A stretch of 64,000 nt of DNA from CAVSDF01 sp963726715 (GTDB lineage: Bacteria; Bacteroidota; Rhodothermia; Rhodothermales; BA12), in NCBI GenBank assembly GCA_963726715.1, contig CAVSDF010000005.1, forward strand, positions 186,001 through 250,000, in the 5' to 3' direction. The notes under the pieces are model-generated. The model was not told the origin of the DNA and did not search any database. It saw only the letters and a program-made list of their open reading frames with translations. The position numbers and the translations under genes were made by a program. Of this stretch, positions 9,591 through 18,047 are shown one piece after another (position 1 is the first letter of the stretch; each line of letters begins with the position of its first letter).

Positions 9591-10505
9591 CCATCCCTGC
9601 TCGCGCAGCCACTCGACGTAGCGCGCGTGGAGCGTGCGGGCTGACGGGAAGAGCGTCGCGTGGGGGCTCATGAAGTGGGACCACTCGAACGTGATGAGCT
9701 TCTCCACGCCCGCCTGCGCCGCCATCTCCATCTTGTAGCGCAGGTGACGGATGTCGGCGGGTGGAAACTTGATGTGCGCGTCGCGCCCGAACGACTCGAC
9801 GTTCGACCACGAGGCGATGCCGTTGGCGGCGGCGAGGTCGTGGTTGACGCGGAGGTAATCGGGCAGGTCGGCGAGGGGGACGTTGCCGTCCTGGAAGGCG
9901 ACGATGTCGACGTGCCCGGCGAGACGCTTGAAGGTCTCCTCCCACTCCGCCGCGTGCTGGTCGAGCGAGAGCGCACCGTCGCCGAACTGCTTGACACCCT
10001 TGATGAACGGCGACATCAGGATCGGAAGGTCGCGCAGGCGCCGCAGGTGGGCCGAGAGGTCCTCGTAGACCTGCATCATGCCGGGGTTGTAGGTCGAGAT
10101 CTCGTGCGAGATGTACCACCCGCCGAAGGCGCGGCGGTGCCCGTAGCGCTCGACGACCTCGGCGCAGAACGGCTTGTTGATCTCGACCTCGATGCCGTAG
10201 TCGCCGCCGTCCCAGTAGACGCCCGCGTCGTAGGTGCCGAAGAAGAGCGTCATCCCGTGGTCCTCGGCGAGCGAGAGGAAGAGGTCGACGAGGTCGCCGT
10301 ACGCGGGCAGCGTCCCGACGCGGTCGCGCAGCACGCGCGAGTCGAAGGTCACCTTCTTGCGGTAGCCCGAGCGGATCAGGATGACGGTGTCGATGCCGAC
10401 GGCGGCCATGGCGGCGAAGTCGGCGGCCCACTCGTCCGGCCCCCAGTTCTGCGAGGGGATGTCGTGGGTGATCTCGTCGAGGAAGGTGCCGGTGAGCTGG
10501 ATCAT
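9576..10505 (-). CDS. DUF4434-type TIM-barrel protein, putative glycosidase-like
   Basis: This is a 309-residue soluble protein without a signal peptide. The opening (MIQLTGTFLDEITHDIPSQN, then WAADFAAMAAVGIDTVILIR) and the later GGWYISHEI, LMSPFIKG, DIVAFQDGN and WSNVESFG segments match the DUF4434 family, which has a glycoside-hydrolase-like barrel. The acidic residue in SHEI and the later NVE sit where such barrels carry catalytic acids, but no activity is established. It is followed on the same strand by nothing closer than the esterase gene upstream (gap 188 bases). Function unknown. Confidence 0.7.
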   Translation of the reverse strand: MIQLTGTFLDEITHDIPSQNWGPDEWAADFAAMAAVGIDTVILIRSGYRKKVTFDSRVLRDRVGTLPAYGDLVDLFLSLAEDHGMTLFFGTYDAGVYWDGGDYGIEVEINKPFCAEVVERYGHRRAFGGWYISHEISTYNPGMMQVYEDLSAHLRRLRDLPILMSPFIKGVKQFGDGALSLDQHAAEWEETFKRLAGHVDIVAFQDGNVPLADLPDYLRVNHDLAAANGIASWSNVESFGRDAHIKFPPADIRHLRYKMEMAAQAGVEKLITFEWSHFMSPHATLFPSARTLHARYVEWLREQGWKGRW

Positions 10506-10693
10506 CGGGTCGGGGCAGGGAAAAGCGAAAGGCCGAAGCGCCGATGTTCGCCGAATCGCGGCGCGGCGCCGGTGAAACGTCGCCGAAACCGCTGCCCGGT
10601 CGCGCCGTCACCCCGTCGCCGTCACGGCTACCCGCGCCCCTCAACCGACGGCCACCACCAACAAACCACCAACGACCAACCACCAGCGGCGCG

Positions 10694-11407
10694 TCATCGC
10701 CCCGCCCAGCACGCCTCGAACCACGCGTACAGCCCGTCGTCGGCGTAGGCGGGCGTCCAGCTGTCGTGGGCGGCGTCGGGGTAGACGGTGAGGGTGGCGG
10801 CGCCCCCGGCGGCGTTGACGGCGTCGACCATCTCGACCGATGCGCGCAGCGGCACGACGTCGTCGAGGGCGCCGTGGTAGGCGCGGATGGGGACGGTGCG
10901 GAGGCGGTCGGCGAAGAACGGGTGGCCGCCGCCGCACACCGGCGCGCAGGCGGCGATGCGCTCGGGGGCGCGCGTGGCGAGTCCCCACGCGCCGTATCCA
11001 CCCATCGATAAACCCGTTATGGCCACGCGCGCCGGGTCGGCGCCGAGGCGATCGAGGGCACCGTCGAGGAGGGCGAGGAGAGCGTCGAGGTCCCACCACC
11101 GATCCGCCGGGCACTGCGGCGCGACGACGGCGAAGGGCGGGCGGAAGCCGTCGGCGAGGCGGCGGGTGAGGCCGTGGCGCGCGACGTCGGGCAGGTGCGT
11201 GCCGCGCTCCCCGGCGCCGTGGAGCGCGACGACGAGCGGCAGGCGGGCCGGGCGGATGGCGGCGTCGGGAACGTACACGAGCGCCTCGTATGCCACCGGA
11301 CGCGTCGCGGCGAACGTGGCCCGCGCGAGATCCGGCGCCCCGACGGGCGCAGGCGCGGGGTCGATGTGGAACCCGGCAGAGGGCAGGGCGGCAGAATCGG
11401 TGGGCAT
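10694..11407 (-). CDS. Alpha/beta-hydrolase esterase (poly(3-hydroxybutyrate) depolymerase/phospholipase-like)
   Basis: The 237-residue alpha/beta hydrolase has a complete catalytic triad: S134 in GLSMGGYG, D182 in HGALDDVVP and H214 in DAAHDSW. The oxyanion region is ALHGAGERG (residues 61-69). There is no clear signal peptide, so it is probably cytoplasmic. This group hydrolyses carboxyl esters, including feruloyl and short acyl esters; the substrate here is not predictable. The ATG at 11407 is the first in frame. The gene ends 188 bases before the DUF4434 start and may be co-transcribed with it. Confidence 0.75.
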   Translation of the reverse strand: MPTDSAALPSAGFHIDPAPAPVGAPDLARATFAATRPVAYEALVYVPDAAIRPARLPLVVALHGAGERGTHLPDVARHGLTRRLADGFRPPFAVVAPQCPADRWWDLDALLALLDGALDRLGADPARVAITGLSMGGYGAWGLATRAPERIAACAPVCGGGHPFFADRLRTVPIRAYHGALDDVVPLRASVEMVDAVNAAGGAATLTVYPDAAHDSWTPAYADDGLYAWFEACWAGR

Positions 11408-11516
11408 GGGGGATGGAAAAAACGGAGCGAGTGGGGACCGTAGAGACGCCGCATCCGGCGTCTTCGCTGCGGGCGAAACGGGCGTCGAGGGTCGTCAGGT
11501 GCGGAGGGCAAACGAG

Positions 11517-11651
11517 AGGGAGTGTCAGGAATCTTGTGTACGCAGTCGTCCCGGATGGACCTTCCGCGACACCCTGACCCACAGGACCATCCGACCCGAA
11601 CTCCTCGACGAGCGGCTCGCCGCCGCCGCCGACCCCGCCAAACTCTCTGGC
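11517..11651 (+). pseudogene. Left end of an IS256-family element: terminal repeat plus transposase N-terminus
   Basis: Bases 11517-11543 contain GGGAGTGTCAGGAATCTTGT, the form of an IS256-family terminal inverted repeat. About 40 bases later, frame 11586-11651 reads TIRPELLDERLAAAADPAKL, resembling the N-terminus of IS256-type transposases. The similarity then stops and a different element begins. This is a broken remnant with no catalytic domain. The assignment is from memory of family sequences. Confidence 0.5.
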
Positions 11652-11659
11652 ACTCCCGG

Positions 11660-12190
11660 CTCTGCGACGACGTGCGCAACGTCTTCGGGACGCTCACGCC
11701 ACCACGCCACGCGAGCGCATTTGCCTGCTACGCCGAGACGCGTGAGATCGGGCACGGTCGCAAGGAGGTGCGGCGCCTCTGGGCCTCGTCGGATCTCGAC
11801 TGGCTAACCCGAGCGGAAGCGGTGGGCGGGTCTTCGGAGCGTGGTGATGATCGAGTCGGAGCGGCACGTCGGCGGTGCGGTGACGCGGCAGCGGCGCTAC
11901 GTTCTCAGCAGCCTCGGCGCTGAGACGGCGGGCGATGCGGAGCGCTTGCTCGGGGCCGTGCGCGATCACTGGGGCATCGAGAACCCGGTGCACTGGGTGC
12001 TCGACGTGGCCTTTGGCGAGGATGAGAGCCGCGTGCGGCCGATCACGGGGCGGCGAACCTATCGGTCGTGCGTCGTCTGGGACTGAATCTGCTCCGGGGC
12101 ACGGGGGCGGTGCGCAAGGGGAGCCTTCAGGTGAAGCGCAAGATGGCGTATGGTCGCCGGACTTCCTCACCGTCGTCGCATTTTCAGCGT
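11660..12190 (+). pseudogene. C-terminal remnant of an ISAs1-family transposase, several frameshifts
   Basis: The pieces read in order through three frames. First is DDVRNVFG then GHGRKEVRRLWASSDLDWL (to about 11810). Next is RWAGLRSVVMIESERHVGG, with RYVLSSLGAE, AVRDHWGIENPVHWVLDVAF and GEDESRVR (to about 12040). Then come HGAANLSVVRRLGLNLLRG and KGSLQVKRKMA, and finally WSPDFLTVVAF. These match the C-terminal half of ISAs1-type DDE transposases. The N-terminal half is missing and at least three shifts interrupt the frame, so it is dead. The rest of the gap, 12191-12350, holds nothing recognisable. Confidence 0.75.
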
Positions 12191-12350
12191 GCGCCCGCCC
12201 TGGCGCACGGAGGAGCCGGTTGGACGCGTGGAGAGGGGTTGTCGTGGGTCGTCGGCTGTGGATGGATCGGGGTGGAGGAAGCGCCCGGTGTGTGCGGGGC
12301 CGTCGCGGCGGGCCGCCTCCCTCAAGGGAGACGTTCACCGAACCACCTCA

Positions 12351-13082
12351 TTACGCGTCCTCGGTCGTCAGTTTGTAGCCGATGCCCCAGACGGTGCGGA
12401 TGAGGCGCGGCGACGCCGGATCGGTCTCGATCTTGGCGCGCAGGCGCTGCACGTGCGAATCGACGGTGCGGTCGTAGCCCTCGAAGCGGATCTGCCAGAC
12501 CTGTTCGAGCAGTTGGGCGCGCGTGAACGGACGCTCGGCGTGGCGGGCGAGGAAGACGAGCAGGTCGAACTCCCGCACTGTCAGATGGACGACCTCGCCG
12601 CCGCGCCGCACCTCGCGCCGCGCAACGTCGAGCGTCACGTCGCCGAGTACGAGCGGCGCCGTGCTCTCGGACGCATCGGCCGACGGGGCGTCGAGGCGCA
12701 TCCGCCGCAGGCCGGCGCGGACGCGGGCGACGAGTTCGGAGAGGCCGAAGGGCTTCGTCAGGTAATCGTCGGCGCCGACTTCGAGGCCGACGACGCGGTC
12801 GGTCTCGCTCGCGCGCGCGGTGAGCATCACGATGTAGACGCGCGGCAGGCGGGCGCGCAGTTCGCGCGCCACGTCGAGGCCGCCCATTCCCGGCAGCATC
12901 ACGTCGAGCACGACGAGGTCGGGCGCGGCGCCGTCTTCGGCGTCGAGGGCGGCGGCGAGGCCGTCGGGGCCGGTCGCGGCGGTCGTGACGGCGTAGCCCT
13001 CGTCGGCGAGGCGCGCGGCGACGAGCGTGCGCAGGTCGTCGTCGTCCTCGACGACGAGAAGGCGGGGAGCGTCGGGCATCAT
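12351..13082 (-). CDS. OmpR/PhoB-family response regulator, orphan
   Basis: The protein has 243 residues when started at the ATG pair 13077-13082 (MMPDAPRLLVVEDDDD). An upstream start would add 21 polar residues and fits the family less well. The receiver domain has the acidic pocket VVEDDDD (10-16), phospho-acceptor D60 in VVLDVMLPGMGG, MLTARAS and the KPF lysine. The C-terminal winged helix includes LTVREFDLLVFLARH, RTVDSHVQRLRAKI and IRTVWGIGYKL. It should bind DNA when phosphorylated. No histidine kinase gene is in the window, so its partner is unknown. Confidence 0.9.
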   Translation of the reverse strand: MMPDAPRLLVVEDDDDLRTLVAARLADEGYAVTTAATGPDGLAAALDAEDGAAPDLVVLDVMLPGMGGLDVARELRARLPRVYIVMLTARASETDRVVGLEVGADDYLTKPFGLSELVARVRAGLRRMRLDAPSADASESTAPLVLGDVTLDVARREVRRGGEVVHLTVREFDLLVFLARHAERPFTRAQLLEQVWQIRFEGYDRTVDSHVQRLRAKIETDPASPRLIRTVWGIGYKLTTEDA

Positions 13083-13301
13083 CGTTTGCGTGGATCGTGA
13101 GTCGTCTGGCGAGGATCGTTCGCCGCGGGTCGTCCGGTCCGGCAAGGAACGACAGGCGGCGCCATCTCAACGCGCGCGGCGCGCCAAAGCTGCCGGGCCG
13201 CGCCGGGGTGCGCTGATGGGCGGAGGGCACCCCGCCAGGCTGCACCGCCCCCGTTTCCCATCCGTGTCCACAGAAACGACCTCGGCGGTCCGGCAAACGC
13301 A

Positions 13302-13336
13302 CGACGGCCCGTCACCACAGAGGCAACGGGCCGTCG
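13302..13336 (-). terminator. Terminator of ndk
   Basis: An 11-bp perfect stem (13302-13312 with 13326-13336, CGACGGCCCGT and its complement) lies 22 bases beyond the ndk stop on the - strand and before the response regulator gene. Confidence 0.65.
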
Positions 13337-13357
13337 GAAGACCGTCAGATCAGCGAC

Positions 13358-13783
13358 TCAGGCGGTGATGGCGACGATCTCCGATTCGGCGAAGAAGTAG
13401 TTCGCCTCGATCTGTCCGTTCTCGACCGAATCCGATCCGTGGGCAGCGTTGCGGCCCTTCGACTCGGCGAAGCGGGCGCGGATCGTGCCCTCGGAGGCCT
13501 CGGCGGGATCGGTCGCGCCGATCAACTCGCGCCAGGCGGCGACGGCGCCGTCCTTTTCGAGCACCATCGGGATGCACGGGCCGGACGCCATGAATTCGGT
13601 CAGTTCGCCGAAGAACGGGCGGCCCGCGTGGACGGCGTAGAAGCCTTCGGCCTCGGCCTGCGTGAGGCGGGCAAGCCGCATGGCGCGGACGGTGAAGCCG
13701 GCGCCGAGGATGGCGTCGAGGATCTTTCCAGCGTGTCCGGCGGCGACGGCGTCGGGCTTGATGATGGCGAGCGTGCGCTCCAT
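13358..13783 (-). CDS. ndk: Nucleoside diphosphate kinase
   Basis: The protein has 141 residues, the standard length. It begins MERTLAIIKPDAV and carries the active-site sequence RNAAHGSDS with the phospho-histidine H115. ATP gamma-phosphate is passed through this histidine to nucleoside diphosphates to balance NTP pools. The ATG at 13783 gives the canonical start, although the same frame continues far upstream. It has its own downstream hairpin (13302-13336), so it is probably monocistronic. The family's other nucleotide contacts (K9, GRPFFGELTEFM) are present. Confidence 0.95.
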   Translation of the reverse strand: MERTLAIIKPDAVAAGHAGKILDAILGAGFTVRAMRLARLTQAEAEGFYAVHAGRPFFGELTEFMASGPCIPMVLEKDGAVAAWRELIGATDPAEASEGTIRARFAESKGRNAAHGSDSVENGQIEANYFFAESEIVAITA

Positions 13784-13942
13784 CGAAATCGGGGTGTGGG
13801 TGCGAAAGGCGTGGCGCCGCGCGCGAGCGGCGGCGCATTGGGCGAAGCTACGCGGGCGCACCGGTCGCGCAGGTGACGGCTCGGCCAAGAGGGCGGGAAA
13901 TGCGACGGCCGGGCCGTCCGCTTCGGCATCCCCACAGCGCAT

Positions 13943-13977
13943 GCGGCCCGCGCATCCCCGAAGGACACGCGGGCCGC
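13943..13977 (-). terminator. Hairpin terminator after the small membrane peptide gene
   Basis: A perfect 10-bp GC stem (13943-13952 GCGGCCCGCG with 13968-13977) lies 19 bases past the stop of the 56-residue gene. No T-tract follows. Confidence 0.55.
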
Positions 13978-13995
13978 GACGCTCAGAAGGACGCG

Positions 13996-14166
13996 TTACT
14001 TGCCGTCGCCGGGCGCGTTGATGTTGACATCGACCTTGTCGGGGACGCTGCCGCCGCCGCCGATGTTGCCGTTCATGAAGAACCACGCGGCTGCCGCGAT
14101 GGCGAGGATGACGAGGATGACGATGGCCACCGAGGCGGTGTTGCCGGAGGAGTTGGTGTCTGCCAT
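13996..14166 (-). CDS. 56-residue single-pass membrane peptide of unknown function
   Basis: A short frame begins at the ATG at 14166 (MADTNSSGNTASVAIVIL). Residues 13-31 form one clear hydrophobic helix ending in WFFMNGN. A glycine linker (GGGG) and the polar tail VPDKVDVNINAPGDGK follow, so the C-terminus is probably periplasmic. It is followed by a strong hairpin terminator and sits as a separate unit between ndk and the Uma2 gene. That arrangement supports it as a real expressed gene despite its size. I do not recognise a family. Confidence 0.6.
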   Translation of the reverse strand: MADTNSSGNTASVAIVILVILAIAAAAWFFMNGNIGGGGSVPDKVDVNINAPGDGK

Positions 14167-14305
14167 GGAAGGACCAGGGGTGAGGTGTAGGAGAGGAGGG
14201 AGCGCAACGGTAGCGCCGCCGCCCGCATCCGCGCAATGGAGTCCCCGACCGATTACCGCATCGTCGCGCCCCGCCCAGCGCGCCCATGCCCTCCATCCGC
14301 CTGAA

Positions 14306-14899
14306 TCACAGCCCCTCGAACAGCGCCGCGACCTCGACCGGCGCCGCATCCGGCATCTCGACCGGCGCGACCCGTCCGTCCTCCGCGACCGCCACGCGCT
14401 CGCCATACACCCCGTCCGCCACCCCGCGCCACACCTCGACGCTGCGCCCGGCGACATCGACGATCCACACTTCGGCGATGCCCGCGCGGGCGTAGAGCGG
14501 CACCTTAACGTCGCGGTCGAAGGCGAGCGTAGCGTCGGACACTTCGACGACGAGCAGCACATCGGCGGGGCGGGGAAGGCGCGACGACGGAGCGTCCGCG
14601 CGGAGCAGCATCACATCCGGCTCCGGCTCCGAGCGCGGGCCGAGGGCGATCGGGCTCTGGATGCGCACGCGCCCGTGCTTCCGGTACAGGTCGTAAAACA
14701 GGTCGGTCATGTTCTCCACGACGAGGGCGTGCCGAAAGCCGATGGGAGACATGGTGAGGATGCGGCCGTTGAGGAGTTCGGTGCGAGCATCCGGGGCGAG
14801 CACGCCCGCGCGGCCCATCGCGTGGTACTCCTGCGCGGTGAAGCGGTGGAGGCGGGGACGGGTGCGTGGCGCGGCGTCAGTCGTCTCGGAGGTCGGCAT
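14306..14899 (-). CDS. Uma2-family (DUF820) restriction-endonuclease-fold protein
   Basis: The protein has 197 residues from the ATG at 14899 (MPTSETTDAAPRTRPRLHRF). Uma2/DUF820 features are the N-terminal FTAQEYHAMGRAGVL, ELLNGRILTMSPIG, the PD-(D/E)XK-like core PEPDVMLLR...VLLVVEVSDATL, and YARAGIAEVWIVDV. The fold is that of nucleases and these genes are often multi-copy, but no biological role is firmly known. The gene starts 23 bases after the lipA stop, so it is probably co-transcribed with lipA. The frame stays open upstream only because it shadows lipA. Confidence 0.8.
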   Translation of the reverse strand: MPTSETTDAAPRTRPRLHRFTAQEYHAMGRAGVLAPDARTELLNGRILTMSPIGFRHALVVENMTDLFYDLYRKHGRVRIQSPIALGPRSEPEPDVMLLRADAPSSRLPRPADVLLVVEVSDATLAFDRDVKVPLYARAGIAEVWIVDVAGRSVEVWRGVADGVYGERVAVAEDGRVAPVEMPDAAPVEVAALFEGL

Positions 14900-14922
14900 C
14901 GGGGCGGGGGAGGCAGCTTGCC

Positions 14923-15948
14923 TCACACGTGGACGTGGCGCTCGGCGTGGTAGGACGAGCGGACGAGCGGGCCGGACTCGACGTGCGGGATGCCCATCGC
15001 CTCGCCGATCTCTTTGTAGCGCCGGAACGTGTCCGGGTGCACCCACGCCTCGACGGGCAGGTGCATCTTCGTCGGCTGCAGGTACTGGCCGATGGTCATG
15101 ACGTCGAGTTTGATGTCGACGAAGTCCTTCATGAGGGCCACGACCTCGTCCTCGGTCTCTCCCAGACCGGCCATGATGCCGCTCTTGGTGCGCAGGCCGG
15201 CGTCTTTGGAACGGGCGAGGACGTCGAGCGAGCGCTGGTAGACGGCCTGCGGGCGAACGCGGCGGTAGAGGCGCGGGACGGTCTCGACGTTGTGGTTCAT
15301 GATGTCCGGGCGGGCCTCGATGACCACGTCGAGCGCGTCCCAGATGCCGCGGAAGTCGGGGATGAGCACCTCGACGGTGCAGCCGGGGCGGGCCTCGCGG
15401 ACCAGGCGGATGGTCTCGGAGAAGATCGGCGCGCCGCCGTCGCGGCGCTCGTCGCGGTTGACCGACGTGACGACGACGTGGTTGAGGCCCATGATGCGCG
15501 CGGCCTCGGCGACGCGGCGCGGCTCGTCGTAGTCCAGACCGGCGTCGGGGCGGCCGGTCATGATGGCGCAGAAGCCGCACGAGCGCGTGCAGACGTTGCC
15601 GAGGATCATGAACGTCGCCGTGCCCGCCGTCCAGCACTCGCCCATGTTGGGGCAGCGGGCGCTCTGGCAGACGGTGTGGAGGTTGAACTCCTCGACGAGG
15701 CCGACGACGCTCTTGTAGGTCTCGCCGTAGGGCAGTTTGACGCGCAGCCAGTCGGGGCGCTGCCCGCGCGTGTTCAGCACGAGCGGCGCCTCGACGACCG
15801 GGAGGGCGGCGAAGCCGTCGAAGTCGAAGTCGAGGGCGTCTTTGCGGGCGGTGCGCAGCGGGGCGGCGCCGGGGAGGACGGGGGCCGGGCGGGCGGCGGG
15901 CGCCGCAGCGGGCGACAGGGCAGCAGGGGCGTCGAGGAGGTCGGGCAC
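14923..15948 (-). CDS. lipA: Lipoyl synthase (radical SAM)
   Basis: LipA inserts two sulfurs into protein-bound octanoyl groups to form the lipoyl cofactor. The auxiliary cluster motif is CQSARCPNMGECW and the radical SAM motif is CTRSCGFCAI. The substrate region NHNVETVPRLYRRVRPQA and GIMAGLGETEDEV are intact. The start is uncertain: there is no ATG before MGECW. I chose the GTG at 15948 (VPDLLDAPAALSP), which leaves a Pro/Ala-rich N-terminal extension of about 60 residues; the conserved part starts at RGQRPDWLRVKLPYGETY. Co-oriented with the downstream Uma2 gene. lipB is not in the window. Confidence 0.93.
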   Translation of the reverse strand: MPDLLDAPAALSPAAAPAARPAPVLPGAAPLRTARKDALDFDFDGFAALPVVEAPLVLNTRGQRPDWLRVKLPYGETYKSVVGLVEEFNLHTVCQSARCPNMGECWTAGTATFMILGNVCTRSCGFCAIMTGRPDAGLDYDEPRRVAEAARIMGLNHVVVTSVNRDERRDGGAPIFSETIRLVREARPGCTVEVLIPDFRGIWDALDVVIEARPDIMNHNVETVPRLYRRVRPQAVYQRSLDVLARSKDAGLRTKSGIMAGLGETEDEVVALMKDFVDIKLDVMTIGQYLQPTKMHLPVEAWVHPDTFRRYKEIGEAMGIPHVESGPLVRSSYHAERHVHV

Positions 15949-16208
15949 GGAAGGCGGGCGCAGGGTCGGGCGCGGAAGCGGGAACGGACGGAGGGCGTGG
16001 CGTCCGAACGGGGCGCCGCGGTGGGGCGTTCCTGCCTGTAACGGGGGCGTATCTTGGCGCCGCCGTCGCACACCGCGCGGGGGCGGACGCGCCGGTCGCT
16101 GCCGGTGCGCGGCGGCGGGGGAAACCTGCGCACCCGTCGCCCGTCTTCGGTGGGTCCGACGATGGGGATGGCGGCGGCGCTCGGCGGCGCGGTTCAGGTG
16201 CGGAGCGC

Positions 16209-16232
16209 GGGCGGGTCGAGACCCACCCCTAC
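16209..16232. repeat. Decayed GTAGGGG-type palindrome
   Basis: GGGCGGGTCGAGACCCACCC followed by CTAC resembles the right part of the intact palindrome at 26293-26321. It lies between lipA and the divergent aminotransferase gene. Confidence 0.4.
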
Positions 16233-16294
16233 GGGGGACACCCTCTACGACTCTGGATCCACGACAAACGATTAACAACTCACGACCAACACCT

Positions 16295-17690
16295 ATGGAA
16301 CTGACGACCCTCGCCCCGCCCCCGGCCGCAGCGCCCGACTACGCGCACGTCCGCTCGACCATCGGGCGGCATCTGCTCGCCGACGGGTTGCCGCTCGTGC
16401 TCGACCTCGACCGCTCGCTCGGCCTCCGCCTCGCCGACGGCGTCACCGGGCGCACGTACCTCGATCTCTTCGGCTTCTACGCCTCGATGCCGCTCGGCAT
16501 CAACCACCCGGCCCTCACCGGCGATGCGGCGTTCCTCGCGCGGCTCCAGCAGGCGGCGCTCAACAAGGTCGCCAACTCCGACGTCTACACGGCCCACATG
16601 GCCCGGATGGTCGACACGTTCTCCCGCGTCGGCATCCCCGAGCACCTGCCGTACGCCTTCTTCGTGGAGGGCGGCGCGCTCGCCGTCGAGAACGCCCTGA
16701 AGGCCGCCTTCGACTACAAGGTGCAGAAGAACTACGCGAAGGGCCACCGCCGCGAGGTCGGGCACCAGGTGCTCCACTTCGAGCACGCCTTCCACGGGCG
16801 CTCGGGCTACACGATGTCGCTGACGAACACCGACCCGCGCAAGGTCGCCGGCTTCCCGAAATTCCCGTGGCCGCGCATCGAAAGTCCTGCCGTGCTCTTC
16901 ACGCGCGGCGGCGGCATCGACGAGGCGGAGACGATGCGCCGCGAGGCCCGCTCGCTCGCGCAGGCCAAACAGGCGTTCCACGACGCCGGAGACGACATCG
17001 CCTGCATCCTCGTCGAGCCGATCCAGAGCGAGGGCGGCGACCGCCACCTGCGCCCCGCGTTCCTCGCCGCCCTCCGCGACCTCGCCCACGAGAACGACGC
17101 GCTCCTGATCTTCGACGAGGTGCAGACCGGCGTGGCCGCGTCGGGCGCGTTCTGGTGCCACGAGGCGATGGGCGTCGAGCCGGACATCCTCGCCTTCGGC
17201 AAGAAAACGCAGGTGTGCGGCATCCTCGCCGGGCGCAAGCTCGACGAGGTCGAGACGAACGTCTTCCACGTCTCCTCGCGCATCAACTCGACGTGGGGCG
17301 GCAACCTCGCCGACATGGTGCGCTTCGACCGCATCCTCGAGGTCATCGAGTCCGAGAACCTCGTCGCTCACTCGGCGCGCGATGGGCGAGCACCTGATGG
17401 CGGGCCTGCGCGGCGTCGAAGACCGCCACGGCGACCTCGTGAGCCAGGTGCGCGGGCGCGGCACGCTCTGCGCCTTCGACCTGCCGACGCCGGGCCACCG
17501 CAACCGCGCCGTCGATCTCGCCTACGAGGCGGGCGTCGTGATGCTCGGCTGCGGCAGCCACTCGATCCGCTTCCGCCCGCCCCTCACCGTCACCGGCGCA
17601 GAGATCGACGAAGGCCTCGCCGTCCTCGACAACGTCCTCGCCACCCTCGCCCGCGACGGCGCCGACCCGATGGGCAAGGGGAGGAAGTGA
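16295..17690 (+). pseudogene. lat: L-lysine 6-aminotransferase, interrupted by one apparent +1 frameshift
   Basis: A class III PLP-dependent aminotransferase that should convert lysine plus 2-oxoglutarate to the 2-aminoadipate semialdehyde/piperideine carboxylate and glutamate. Supporting segments are LDLFGFYASMPLGINHP, FVEGGALAVENALKAAFDYK, FEHAFHGRSGYTMSLTNT, LIFDEVQTGVAASG and the PLP lysine motif AFGKKTQVCG (K303/K304). Frame 2 holds to about 17378 (ENLVAHSAR) and frame 3 then continues from MGEHLMAGLRGVEDRHGD to the stop at 17690. One surplus base in the GCGCGCG run explains it. All conserved sequence is present, so this may be a consensus error rather than a dead gene. Start is the ATG at 16295. 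Confidence 0.8.
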
Positions 17691-17776
17691 CGGGGGAAAT
17701 GGAGGATTGGGGATTGCAGACGTTTCGCCGTTGCAGACTGTGTCTCCAGTCCACCCATTCTCAAAGGCTGTTTGGT

Positions 17777-17998
17777 TGAACCCCTCCCTTGAGGCAGGGC
17801 TGTTCAGTTCTGCATCCACATTCCTGATGTGTCATTGCGAGGCCCTGGAAGGGCCGTGGCAATCCGGCTCGCGCCTGTCGATCCAGCCGCGTCGCTGCGC
17901 TCCTCGCAATGACAGGCGTCGAAGATCAAGACAGAACTTGACGACCCGCGCTGCGCGCGGAGCTCCCTCGAAGGGGTCGGTTTTCCCGTGTCAGAAGC
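17777..17998 (-). repeat. MITE-like intergenic repeat, copy 1 (inverted relative to copy 2)
   Basis: The core 17831-17913 is bounded by inverted termini GTCATTGCGAGG / CTCCTCGCAATGAC. Similarity to the copy at 33502-33712 continues on both sides: AACCCCTCCCTTGAGG with TTCAGTTCTGCAT on one flank and CCGTGTCAGA on the other. No coding sequence is present. It fills the 357-base gap between the aminotransferase and cupin genes. GTCATTGCGAGGAGCG-type repeats are known from many bacterial genomes; mobility by a transposase in trans is inference. Confidence 0.7.
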
Positions 17999-18047
17999 CC
18001 ACGCGCGTCGCCGTTCCCATCCCCAACACCCCAACCCACCATCCCCT

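Noticed and set aside
16020..16294. Upstream extension of lipA to an ATG near 16278
   Set aside because: The added 110 residues are Arg/Pro-rich, overlap a decayed repeat and have no LipA similarity; the GTG at 15948 is preferred.
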